64,000 bases of DNA from Variovorax sp. IB41. Lineage in GTDB: Bacteria > Pseudomonadota > Gammaproteobacteria > Burkholderiales > Burkholderiaceae_C. The stretch covers positions 186,001-250,000 of the forward strand of contig NZ_JAEFCB010000005.1 in NCBI RefSeq assembly GCF_016405905.1, read 5' to 3'. The position numbers and the translations under genes are program-made. The notes under the pieces are model-generated. The model was not told where the DNA came from. It saw only the letters and a list, made by a program, of their open reading frames with translations, and did no database searches. Position 1 is the stretch's first letter. Every line of letters starts with the position of its first letter. Positions 35,519-43,224 of this stretch are shown here, piece after piece.

Positions 35519-35962
35519 ATGAATGCAACTCGGATCTGCCAGGGCCTCTGCGCAACCACCTTCGCGCTGTTGAGCCTCTCTGCTGCGAGCCAGTCCAACC
35601 CCGGAAATGCATCGGCCGACTACGGCGTGATGCTCGGCGAGGACAGCGGCTCGTTCTATCTGTCTCGCCAGGCGCCGACGGCGGCGGTGGCTGTCGCCGA
35701 TGTGCGCGGCGAAACGCTGCGCGCTGCGCTCACGGGCGAACTGCAGGCCTTCGTGTCGGAAGACAGCGGCTCGCAGTGGATGGCCCGCAATGCGCAGCCC
35801 GGTGTGCTCACGCGCGCCCAGGTGCTGTCGGAGCTCCAGCAGGAGGGACGTGGGTTCGGCGTCGGCTGGGCCTTCGCGGAAGACAGCGGCTCGTTCAGGC
35901 TGTCTGCTGCGCGTCAGCCGTCGGTGGGGGTCTTCCAGCAGACGGCCCAGACTGACGATTGA
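35519..35962 (+). CDS. Secreted protein with three EDSGS repeats
   Basis: 147 residues. A signal peptide (LCATTFALLSLSAASQS) predicts export. The mature protein carries three copies of a motif at regular spacing: GEDSGSFYLSRQA, SEDSGSQWMARNA and AEDSGSFRLSAAR. Between copies two and three lies LTRAQVLSELQQEGRGF, which recalls the DUF4148 pattern of small Burkholderiales secreted proteins. Function unknown; acidic repeats could bind calcium or another cation. It is divergent from the two-component operon and shares its control region. Confidence 0.75.
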   Translation: MNATRICQGLCATTFALLSLSAASQSNPGNASADYGVMLGEDSGSFYLSRQAPTAAVAVADVRGETLRAALTGELQAFVSEDSGSQWMARNAQPGVLTRAQVLSELQQEGRGFGVGWAFAEDSGSFRLSAARQPSVGVFQQTAQTDD

Positions 35963-36287
35963 GCGGTGCTGGTTGGCCTGCTGTTGGGTGCTTGTTGGTG
36001 TGGAGTCATGCGGCTGATGAGCGGCGGTGGGTGAGGGGGCTCTTTCGCGTGAGAGGGGTGGGTTGTGTGATCGCATCCCCCCCTCGACGCGCTGTTGGTT
36101 GCAGGCTCCGATGCTTTGCGTCGCTGGCGTGGCCAGCCGCTGTTTCGTGCTGCGCACCGAGCCCGCGCAGTTGCTTGTCCCGACCCGCTCGGGCTTTCGT
36201 CGCTGACGCCTTCGCACCTTGGGGTGCTGCGCCCTTCGGTTTTCGGTCGGCAGCGGCCAGAGCCGCTGAACGCCTGTCTGCCTCGGG
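35963..36287. other. 325-bp gene-free stretch
   Basis: Between the EDSGS gene and the convergent DUF1993 gene I see no ORF with coding character, no repeat and no clear terminator. The sequence is GT-rich with short simple runs. Confidence 0.4.
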
Positions 36288-36797
36288 TCAGTAGGCACCC
36301 ATATAGTCGCGCTTACCGATCTCGATACCGTTGTGCCGCAAGATGGCATAAGTGGTGGTCGCGTGGAAGAAAAACTGCGGCAGTCCATAGTGCAGAAGGT
36401 ATGCGCTTGCGGTCAGCTTCTTTTCCTTGGGGGTGCCGGGGCGCAATACGATCTCGCGGCTCTCGCTTGAATCGAATTGCTCAGGCTTGAAGGAGCCGAT
36501 ATGGGCCAAGGCTTTGGCGATCAGCGCTTGCAGGTCGGCGAAGCTCGCCTCGGTGTCGGGCCAGGACGGCACCTCGGCACCAGCCAGGCGGGAGGCAATG
36601 CCCTTGGAGAAGTCTGCGGCGATCTGTACCTGACGCACCAGCGGAAACATGTCGGGGAACAGCCGCGCCTGCAGCAGCGCATTGGGATCGATATTTTTCT
36701 GCGTCGCGTGGTCTTCGGCCTTCTTGAGCACATCGGACAGGGCGCGCAGCATCTGCTGCAGGACGGGAACGGAGGCGTTGTACAACGGGCTGGTCAT
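36288..36797 (-). CDS. DUF1993 family protein
   Basis: 169 residues starting MTSPLYNASVPVLQQMLRAL at the ATG at 36797. It is all-helical, with LFPDMFPLVRQVQIAADFSK and HYGLPQFFFHATTTYAILRH, the hallmarks of DUF1993, a DinB-like four-helix bundle. The central His of LHYGLPQFFFH suits a metal site. Function in the family is not known. Ends VDYMGAY-like (KRDYMGAY). It stands alone. Confidence 0.85.
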   Translation of the reverse strand: MTSPLYNASVPVLQQMLRALSDVLKKAEDHATQKNIDPNALLQARLFPDMFPLVRQVQIAADFSKGIASRLAGAEVPSWPDTEASFADLQALIAKALAHIGSFKPEQFDSSESREIVLRPGTPKEKKLTASAYLLHYGLPQFFFHATTTYAILRHNGIEIGKRDYMGAY

Positions 36798-37131
36798 GGT
36801 GAGTTCACTTCTAAGATTGGGCGCGATGGCCGGAGTTGGCGTGGCAGAGGCCCTGCCGACCATGCAAGGCTAACAGCACAGGGCGAACTGAATCGCGCCG
36901 GCTTTTGTGGCCAGCTTTCTTCCCGCTGGTAGCCGCAGCAGCCGCGTTGAAAGGCAGCTCACTGGCAATAAGCGGACGTCAATTGCAGCCGCACGACAGA
37001 CCGCGATCGCTGCAAAGCAGACTCTCCGTGGGACCGAACAAACGTCGGCTTCGGGGCCGTTGCGGTCCCTCGACCTCACCAAGCGCCGCCCCTCAAACGC
37101 CCGCAACCACCTGCACGCATCTCACCGGCTC
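36798..37131. other. 334-bp stretch with no intact gene
   Basis: It includes the DUF1993 promoter side and then low-complexity sequence containing AAGCGGACGTCAATTGCAGC, which resembles the intergenic repeat type of the small-gene array. It may be scar DNA left by loss of the 5' part of the SDR gene. Confidence 0.4.
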
Positions 37132-37329
37132 CACGGCTTCGACCACCCGGCCTATGCGGACCTCGTGAAGCAAACGATGGCAAGGCTGGGCGGCACCACG
37201 GGCCCGAAGACCCGCCCGCTGGATGTGGCCGAGGCCGTGTGGCGCGCGGCGACCGATCCGTCGTGCCCGATGCAGATTGCGGCCGGTGCGGATGCACAGG
37301 CGTGGGCGGCGGAGGCCGCGGCGAAGTAA
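37132..37329 (+). pseudogene. C-terminal remnant of an SDR-family oxidoreductase
   Basis: The frame ending at 37329 reads HPAYADLVKQTMARLGG, then LDVAEAVWRAATDPSCPMQI and AAGADAQAWAAEAAAK. This is the usual C-terminal tail of short-chain dehydrogenases (VAEVIYRAATDG....PAGADA). The Rossmann core, YxxxK motif and start are absent upstream, so it is a degraded gene end. Confidence 0.6.
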
Positions 37330-37363
37330 CCGTGAGGCCGTGTGGCGCAGCGCAGCGCGTTCG

Positions 37364-37750
37364 CTACGCCTCCGCTAAATCCTCGTGAATGCAGAGGTAG
37401 TTCCCCTCCGTGTCCTTGAACCACGCCGCCTTCTCCGACCCCAGCACGCACACGTGGTCGACGGTCTTGAGCCCGGGGAAGTCGTAGTCCTCGAACACCA
37501 CGCCCGCGCGCTTGAGGTTCGCGACGCTCGCCGCGATGTCGTCGACCCGGAAGCTGATCGCCGTGTGATCGGCCTTGGTGCCTTCGGGTTTGGGAAAGAG
37601 CGACAGCGTGCTGCCGCCCACTGCGTAGACGAACTTGCCGTCGGGCTTCAAGCCCCCGGGCTTCAGGCCGAGGCACCCTTCGTAGAAGGCGCGGGCGCGG
37701 TCCATGTCCTTGACGGGGAGCATGGTCGTGACGGACGAGTCGGACAACAT
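37364..37750 (-). CDS. VOC family (glyoxalase/bleomycin-resistance) protein
   Basis: 128 residues with two beta-alpha-beta-beta-beta repeats: VTTMLPVKDMDRARAFYEGC and FRVDDIAASVANLKRAGVVF. His, Glu and Tyr at typical metal positions (DHTAISF, NYLCIHED) suggest a divalent metal site. Cytosolic; the reaction is unknown. The ATG at 37750 gives a canonical N terminus. Confidence 0.85.
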   Translation of the reverse strand: MLSDSSVTTMLPVKDMDRARAFYEGCLGLKPGGLKPDGKFVYAVGGSTLSLFPKPEGTKADHTAISFRVDDIAASVANLKRAGVVFEDYDFPGLKTVDHVCVLGSEKAAWFKDTEGNYLCIHEDLAEA

Positions 37751-37903
37751 GGGAGGTCCTTTCGCACAAGTCGGCGCGCAGCGGTGGCCGCTTGGCGTGC
37801 ATCACCTTGGCTGGCCGGCCGGCAACCAGCTTACGCCGACGCCTCGCGCGATGCCATCCCCTCCGCCCGGGCGCGATGCCACTCGCTTGCGCCCCGGCGG
37901 CGG

Positions 37904-38875
37904 CTACGGAAAGAGCTTGGCCGCCACGTCGGCGAACGACGCCACATCGGTGCCGGAGTGCGTCTGGATGTACGTGGTCTCGGTCATCACGAACTGCGGA
38001 TAGCCGCGCGACCGCAACCGCTTGTACATGTCGTTCACGTTGCCGAAATTGCAGTCCCTCGGGCTGTCGCAGCGCGTGAGCACCAGCGTCGCGGGCAGGG
38101 GCTTGTTGCGGCCCCAGGCATCGAACATCCGCTGCTCCAGCGCGTTGTTCTCTGCCTCCTGCGAATCGAACGAGGCCTCGAACGCGAGGAAGTGCGAGAA
38201 CGTGAGCGTGCCGCTCGCCGCCTCCATGAAGAGCGCGAGGCCCGTCATGCTCCCGCTCCACGACAGGCCCGTGAGCAAGCGCTTGTGCGCATCGGCGCGG
38301 TACCTCGCCTCGATGAACGGCACCAGCTCCTGCACGAGGAAGTCGTGGTACGCGCGGGCGCCGGGCAAGAGGTAGTCCTGCTCACGGCGCGCGGTGCCGC
38401 CGATGCCCACGAGGATGGCCTGCGCATGCCGCTTCTCCAGGATGCGCTCGAAGTTCTCGAAGCGCGTGCCCGGCGCGTTGAAGACCGCATCGCCATCCAT
38501 CGCATAGATGACCGGGTACGCGGCCACCGAGCCGCCGTCGTACGAGGCCGGCAGGTAGATCTCGAGCGGATACGTGGCACCCGTCCTGGCCGAGGTGATG
38601 CTGCTCGCGACGACGCGGCTCGTTGCCTTGGGTGCGGCCGCCGATGGCGCGGGATCGGCGGGTGCCACAGGAACGACAGACATGGCGGGCACCACAGGCA
38701 CGAGCGCCGCCAGGCTGCCGCTGTCCGGCCCCGCGCCGCCGCCTTCGAACGCGGCCGCCGCCAGCAGCACCACCCACCCCGCGGTGGAGAGGAACCGGCA
38801 CACCAATCGTCCATTCGGCATTGCAGCTTTCAGGTTGTGAGGGTCGCGCAGGCCCCTTCGGAAAAAGGGTGCCAT
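37904..38875 (-). CDS. Exported esterase of the D/Fes-like alpha/beta hydrolase group
   Basis: 323 residues. A hydrophobic stretch at about 28-44 (LSTAGWVVLLAAAAFEGGG) predicts export. The esterase domain from about 95 has YPLEIYLPASYDGG, YPVIYAMDGD, the nucleophile region LLTGLSWSGSMTGLALF and a C-terminal His (TYIQTHSGT). This fits putative esterase/IroE-type hydrolases. The ATG at 38875 has AGGGA upstream; one at 38821 is an alternative. It is divergent from an NTF2-like gene. Confidence 0.75.
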   Translation of the reverse strand: MAPFFRRGLRDPHNLKAAMPNGRLVCRFLSTAGWVVLLAAAAFEGGGAGPDSGSLAALVPVVPAMSVVPVAPADPAPSAAAPKATSRVVASSITSARTGATYPLEIYLPASYDGGSVAAYPVIYAMDGDAVFNAPGTRFENFERILEKRHAQAILVGIGGTARREQDYLLPGARAYHDFLVQELVPFIEARYRADAHKRLLTGLSWSGSMTGLALFMEAASGTLTFSHFLAFEASFDSQEAENNALEQRMFDAWGRNKPLPATLVLTRCDSPRDCNFGNVNDMYKRLRSRGYPQFVMTETTYIQTHSGTDVASFADVAAKLFP

Positions 38876-39039
38876 GCGATCCCTGAACGGTCCGTGAAAG
38901 CGCGGTAGTTGGCAAGTGAAATATTCGTTTCAATGCGTCCCGCGGGCCGCGCGCATAGACTGCGGAGCCGGCCGGCGCCGGTCTTTCACCTCACGCGTTG
39001 CGTGAGTGCCGCACGCACCGAACCCCATGGAGATCGACC

Positions 39040-39426
39040 ATGCAAACGCAGCAGCACATCCGCTCGGCACTCGATCGCCACTGGCTCGCCTCCGCCGCGG
39101 GCGACCAGGCGGCCGAGCACGAGATTTATCACGACGATGCCGTGTGCACCTACCCGCAGTCGGGCGAGGTCATCCATGGCCGCCGCAACCTGCAGGCGCT
39201 TCGCAGCCACCACCCCGGCAAGCCCTCGGGCTTCGCGGTGCGGCGCATCACGGGGGAGGGCAGCGTGTGGGTCACCGAGTACCAGATCGACTACGCGGGC
39301 AAGAGCGCCTTCACCGTGAGCATCATGGAGTTTCGCGACGGCAAGGTGGCGCGCGAGACGCAGTACTTCGCCGATCCGTTCGATGCGCCCGCATGGCGCG
39401 CGCAGTGGGTCGGGCCAGCGGAGTGA
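39040..39426 (+). CDS. NTF2-like (SnoaL) domain protein
   Basis: 128 residues; ATG preceded by GGAG. The cone-shaped alpha+beta fold is indicated by SALDRHWLASAAGDQAAEHE, IYHDDAVCTYPQSGEVIHGR and FRDGKVARETQYFADPFDAP, the latter being the usual ending of SnoaL-like proteins. Probably a small-molecule-binding or isomerase-like enzyme of the cytosol. No catalytic certainty. Ends 8 bp before a tandem repeat. Confidence 0.85.
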   Translation: MQTQQHIRSALDRHWLASAAGDQAAEHEIYHDDAVCTYPQSGEVIHGRRNLQALRSHHPGKPSGFAVRRITGEGSVWVTEYQIDYAGKSAFTVSIMEFRDGKVARETQYFADPFDAPAWRAQWVGPAE

Positions 39427-39434
39427 TCGAGCGG

Positions 39435-39491
39435 GCGGCCCGCCACATCGCGGCCCGCCACATGCCGGCCCGCCACATCCCGGCCCACAAC
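39435..39491 (+). repeat. 15-bp tandem repeat, 3.8 copies
   Basis: Units GCGGCCCGCCACATC, GCGGCCCGCCACATG, CCGGCCCGCCACATC and a partial CCGGCCCACAAC run head to tail between the NTF2-like gene and the convergent HD-GYP gene. The unit contains no spacer, so it is a minisatellite, not a CRISPR. Confidence 0.85.
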
Positions 39492-39498
39492 TTCGCGG

Positions 39499-41043
39499 CT
39501 AGATCAACCCGCGCGTCGCCGCCTTCAACGTCGCGGCCGCGCGCGTCGAACATTCGAGCTTGATGAAAACGCGCTCCACATGCGTTCGCACCGTGCGCGG
39601 GCTGATGCCCAGCGCGCGCGCGACTTCCTTGGTGTTCTCGCCCCTGCTGATGCAGCGCAGAACCTCCAGCTCGCGCTCCGACAACGAAGGCTCGCCGCCC
39701 TTCGGCGCCACAGGCTTCGCGGGCGCATGCGACATCGCGATGGCCAGCAGCGCATCGACAACATGCGCATCGAAGCGGCCCGCCTCCGCGTCTTGCTTCA
39801 TGCAGTCGAGCGCCTCTGCTTCAGTGAACTCGGCCCGCCACGGACGCCGCGTGCGAAGAGACACCCACCGCTCGGCCGCCGCGACGAATTGCCCTTCCAC
39901 CGGCATCGCCGTGCCCGACCGCCCGCGGAAATAACCCGAGCCATCGCGCCGCTCGAACGCGAAGGAGGCAATCTCCGCTTCGTGCGCGAGCCCGTCGATT
40001 TGCCCTGCCGCGCGCGAGGTCCAGTACGGCACGAGCCGCAGCCGTTCGAGCGACGAAGCCGGCAGCGGCTCGGGCGCGTTCCAGATCGCGTTGGGCACCG
40101 ACGCGCGCCCGATGCCGTGGATCAGCCCGGCCTTGTACGTGCGGTGGCACAGCGCCGCATCGAGGCCCGCGCGCGCGCTGCCATCGCGCGCCAGCTGGGC
40201 CACGCGGCGGGAGTAGCCCGTCATCCACGGCAGCTTCAGATCGATGACGTCGCCCACGAGCTCCAGCCCGACGCGGCGAAGCATCGAGGCGGGATGGTCG
40301 GCCGCGTCTGTCATGTGGGTCCACGGCGGCGTGGGGGAATCCAGCGTCGCGAGCCACGTTGAAATCAGCGGCGCGCAGGCATCGACCAGCGCGCCCGGGT
40401 ACACGCTGTCTGCGCGACCGCGCGCCAGCGTGAGCGCTTTGTCCAGGCCGTAGAGGCGGCTGAAGATTTCGATGTCGCTCGCCAGCGCCACGACGTAGGT
40501 CGCGAGCGGCACGGCATCGCCCTGCAAAAGACCGGGCACGCCGCCGCCGTCGTAGGTCTCGAAGATGGCGCGCAGCGCCGCTTCGGTGTCGGGGCCGAGG
40601 CTCAGCGTGTTCGCGATGTCGCCGGCGATCTCGCAATGGATGTTGGCCATGGCGAGCATCGCGCCCGGGATGGCCGCGCTGCGCGGTTGCTGCTGCTGCT
40701 GTAGTTGCTGCTGCGGTGCGCGCGGCTTCTGCGATGCGAGCAGCGCTTGCCGGCCCTGCACATCGTCGTCCAGAAAGTCCGCGAACTCCTGCGCGTTGGC
40801 CGTGCAGCCCGACCAGCGCAGCAGCGCGACGTGCCGGGCGGCCTCGACCTGCGCGGGGGCGCAGCGCGCCTCGGTCGCGATCATTCCCGCGAGCCACGCG
40901 GTGCGCAGCGAATGGTCGGTCGGCTGGCCCATGCTCAGGTCGCCGATGAAGGCGAGCGCGCGGATGGCGTCGAAAACGGCGATGGTCGAGTCGTCGGACA
41001 TGAGGGGCGGAAGGGAGGAGAGGGTGGAAGCAAAAGCCAGCAT
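39499..41043 (-). CDS. HD-GYP-like phosphohydrolase with C-terminal LuxR DNA-binding domain
   Basis: 514 residues from the ATG at 41043. Two HD-GYP-type segments are visible: FETYDGGGVPGLLQGDAVPL, and HRTYKAGLIHGIGRASVP followed by FERRDGSGYFRGRSG, where GYP reads GYF. A glutamine run (QQQLQQQQQ) links them to the N-terminal part. The last 65 residues are a LuxR helix-turn-helix (LSERELEVLRCISRGENTKE, SPRTVRTHVERVFIKLECST). This is a known but poorly characterised architecture. The HD-GYP site is degenerate, so catalysis on c-di-GMP is uncertain. Confidence 0.85.
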   Translation of the reverse strand: MLAFASTLSSLPPLMSDDSTIAVFDAIRALAFIGDLSMGQPTDHSLRTAWLAGMIATEARCAPAQVEAARHVALLRWSGCTANAQEFADFLDDDVQGRQALLASQKPRAPQQQLQQQQQPRSAAIPGAMLAMANIHCEIAGDIANTLSLGPDTEAALRAIFETYDGGGVPGLLQGDAVPLATYVVALASDIEIFSRLYGLDKALTLARGRADSVYPGALVDACAPLISTWLATLDSPTPPWTHMTDAADHPASMLRRVGLELVGDVIDLKLPWMTGYSRRVAQLARDGSARAGLDAALCHRTYKAGLIHGIGRASVPNAIWNAPEPLPASSLERLRLVPYWTSRAAGQIDGLAHEAEIASFAFERRDGSGYFRGRSGTAMPVEGQFVAAAERWVSLRTRRPWRAEFTEAEALDCMKQDAEAGRFDAHVVDALLAIAMSHAPAKPVAPKGGEPSLSERELEVLRCISRGENTKEVARALGISPRTVRTHVERVFIKLECSTRAAATLKAATRGLI

Positions 41044-41201
41044 CGCACAGTCTTTCGGGCCTTGTCGGTCATTCGACCGATACCGCGGCCGGGGCGGCTT
41101 CAACAGAATGGCCTGCACCCGCCTCGCTTGAGGGGCGACGAGCTTTCTTCCTCTTTTCTCTTCTTCCTCTTTTCAACCTCGCGGCCTCCGCCGCCATTGC
41201 C

Positions 41202-41789
41202 ATGTCCAACACCAACCCCTCTGCACTTCAGCGAGCCGCGTGGCTTCGCAAGCTCTACTTCGTTCGCGCCGCGTTTTCCTTCGCGTGGGTCGCGCTCGCC
41301 TTCACCGTCGCCAAGGGCTCGCCCGTCGTGGCGACCGCGCTGCTCGTCGTCTACCCCGCGTGGGACGCGCTGGCGAACCTGTGGGACGCCCGGATGACCG
41401 GCGGCGCCAAGGCCAACCCCACGCAGGTGGCGAACGCGTGGATGAGCGCGCTGGTCACCGTGGCCGTTGCGGTTTCGCTCGGGCTCCATCTGCAGATCAT
41501 CCTGGCGATCTTCGGGGTGTGGGCGATCGTGGCGGGGCTGCTGCAACTGGCGACTGCCATTCGCCGGCGCAAGGGCGACAAGGGGCAGTGGGTGATGATG
41601 CTGAGCGGGGCGCAGTCTGCGCTGGCCGGCGGGTTCTTTGTGGCGCAGCAGGGGAGTGCGGCGCCTGTGGTGCAGACGTTTGGGGGGTATGCGGCGGTGG
41701 GGGCCGTTTACTTTTTAATTTCTGGCGCTGTGATTTGGATTCAGCGGGCCAAAGGTCGGAACGACAGATTGGCTCCCCGGGAGGTTTGA
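41202..41789 (+). CDS. Polytopic inner-membrane protein, DUF308-like
   Basis: 195 residues with about five hydrophobic segments (FVRAAFSFAWVALAFTVAKG, VATALLVVYPAWDALANLWD, ALVTVAVAVSLGLHLQIILA, IFGVWAIVAGLLQLATAIRR). The layout resembles DUF308/HdeD-like membrane proteins. It is divergent from the HD-GYP/LuxR gene across 158 bp. Function unknown. Confidence 0.75.
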   Translation: MSNTNPSALQRAAWLRKLYFVRAAFSFAWVALAFTVAKGSPVVATALLVVYPAWDALANLWDARMTGGAKANPTQVANAWMSALVTVAVAVSLGLHLQIILAIFGVWAIVAGLLQLATAIRRRKGDKGQWVMMLSGAQSALAGGFFVAQQGSAAPVVQTFGGYAAVGAVYFLISGAVIWIQRAKGRNDRLAPREV

Positions 41790-42047
41790 CATGCGCCGAT
41801 ACAGAGCGTGAAACGTCTCTTCTCTACGGGCAAGCGCTCGCTTGCAGGCGGGAGGTGCGCAGGTGCGCCGACTTTGACGAATGACGGGGCGGCATAACCC
41901 TCGGACAAGTGCTACTTCAAATTTTTATACCCAAGCGATTGGGAAAGCAGAGTTGATGTGCAAATTATCGCGCGAATGCTTTAGCCAAATGACAAAGCAA
42001 GCCAATATCGCTTGCGTTTAAAGTACGGATTTTAATCTTTGTGCCAA

Positions 42048-42635
42048 CTACCCATTTTTTGCTTCAGACGGCGAAATTTCCGGTCCGTGCGTATCTTTTT
42101 CATTAACGGAGCTCTGAGCGACCCCTTCTTTAATCTGTGACATTCGGAGAGCGTCTAAAACTTCGTTTGTCTGGTTTTGTGTCTCGCCGTTAATTCGCAT
42201 GACCGCCTCAATCGCAATTGCTTCTGAGCCCTCAATAATTTGAGATTTGGCATCGAGCATGCCGCTCGCCGGTGGCAAAGGCTGCCGATGAAGTAATTCA
42301 ACCAGTCGAACTAGGCCGGCAACACTTTCTGATGATCGCAACGTCCGGGTGTCGGTTGAAATCAAAGTCCCGTCTGATGTGGTGACTGCCGTCGGATGTG
42401 CTTGATCCAAATCAGCGTCAGATTGGGATTTTAACCATCCGTATAAGGACGCGCCTAGTGCTGCGAAAGCAAACAATAATAAAGCCAAACCTGCCATATT
42501 ACCCGTGGCTAGCAGAATGGTCGTGCAAATAAGAGAAATGGCAGCGACGCCAATAAGAGCCACAAGTACAACTTGGCTGCGAATTGGTTTTACTCCAACA
42601 TGCGCCTTGAAATCTGCGGAGGCGTTTGCGTCCAT
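42048..42635 (-). CDS. Two-helix membrane protein, last gene of a low-GC operon
   Basis: 195 residues. Two adjacent hydrophobic helices (VVLVALIGVAAISLICTTIL and NMAGLALLLFAFAALGASLY, about residues 22-65) are followed by a polar cytoplasmic domain with LRSSESVAGLVRLVELLHRQ and EAVMRINGETQNQTNEVLDA, probably coiled coil. AT-rich codons differ from neighbouring blocks. The start codon overlaps the stop of the upstream gene by one base (TAATG), which implies coupling. Family unrecognised. Confidence 0.7.
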   Translation of the reverse strand: MDANASADFKAHVGVKPIRSQVVLVALIGVAAISLICTTILLATGNMAGLALLLFAFAALGASLYGWLKSQSDADLDQAHPTAVTTSDGTLISTDTRTLRSSESVAGLVRLVELLHRQPLPPASGMLDAKSQIIEGSEAIAIEAVMRINGETQNQTNEVLDALRMSQIKEGVAQSSVNEKDTHGPEISPSEAKNG

Positions 42636-43156
42636 TATTCGCCTCGATCTTCCAGGGAGATACCACCTGAGCTATGTTGCGTTGCAATAAATGGCTGAGG
42701 AAAATGGAGATGAGCCCATTCGTACTTACTCAGAAAAAGCTGCAGGACTTTTGATAGGCCGCCCGCATATCGAATCGAAGTGGTCTTATCGATAACGCAA
42801 TTTGTCATTTCAAAATTTGTCGATGCCATAATTAGCACGCAATTATCGAATCGACAGCCAGAAAATCTGTAACCGTCTAAGTGGATGGTCTTTCCATTAA
42901 AGTACAAGCCCGTTGCTTCAGGGCGGGCAAGTGCATTCAATAAACCGAAATTAGTTGGAATATTTTCGCGATTATTTCTGGTGCTCGCTTGAAGAAATTT
43001 CGCCAGATTGTTTGCGTTTTCGTTCGTCAATTTTTCCTCACTCTGTTTCACGTGGCGCCGATTCTGCCTCCTGCGGCGCATAGCACCTAGCATTATTTGG
43101 TCGTGCCACATACGCCGTATGAACGCGAAGTGATCGGGATCTGTTGAACCAAACAT
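42635..43156 (-). CDS. Pentapeptide-like single-coil protein, middle gene of a low-GC operon
   Basis: 173 residues. A basic N terminus (GAMRRRRQNRRHVK) is followed by ENANNLAKFLQASTRNNREN, then a beta-helix turn IHLDGYRFSGCRFDNCVLIM, with NFEMTNCVIDK in the next rung. Phe/Leu every fifth residue and stacked Cys mark a short pentapeptide-like beta helix. The C-terminal LSKVLQLFLSKYE resembles the tail of this family. It is coupled to the downstream two-helix protein. Function unknown. Confidence 0.7.
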   Translation of the reverse strand: MFGSTDPDHFAFIRRMWHDQIMLGAMRRRRQNRRHVKQSEEKLTNENANNLAKFLQASTRNNRENIPTNFGLLNALARPEATGLYFNGKTIHLDGYRFSGCRFDNCVLIMASTNFEMTNCVIDKTTSIRYAGGLSKVLQLFLSKYEWAHLHFPQPFIATQHSSGGISLEDRGE

Positions 43157-43224
43157 TTACGTTCATTCTTCTGCGTAGTCGTGCGTCCACAGCAGCACGT
43201 CGTCGTCACTGAACCGGATTCAGA

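Noticed and set aside
35963-36290. 111-codon ORF after the EDSGS gene
   Set aside because: Cys/Trp-rich low-complexity translation with no start signal; typical of a non-coding GC-rich frame.
39435-39491. CRISPR array
   Set aside because: The 15-bp units are contiguous with no spacers, and no cas gene is present.
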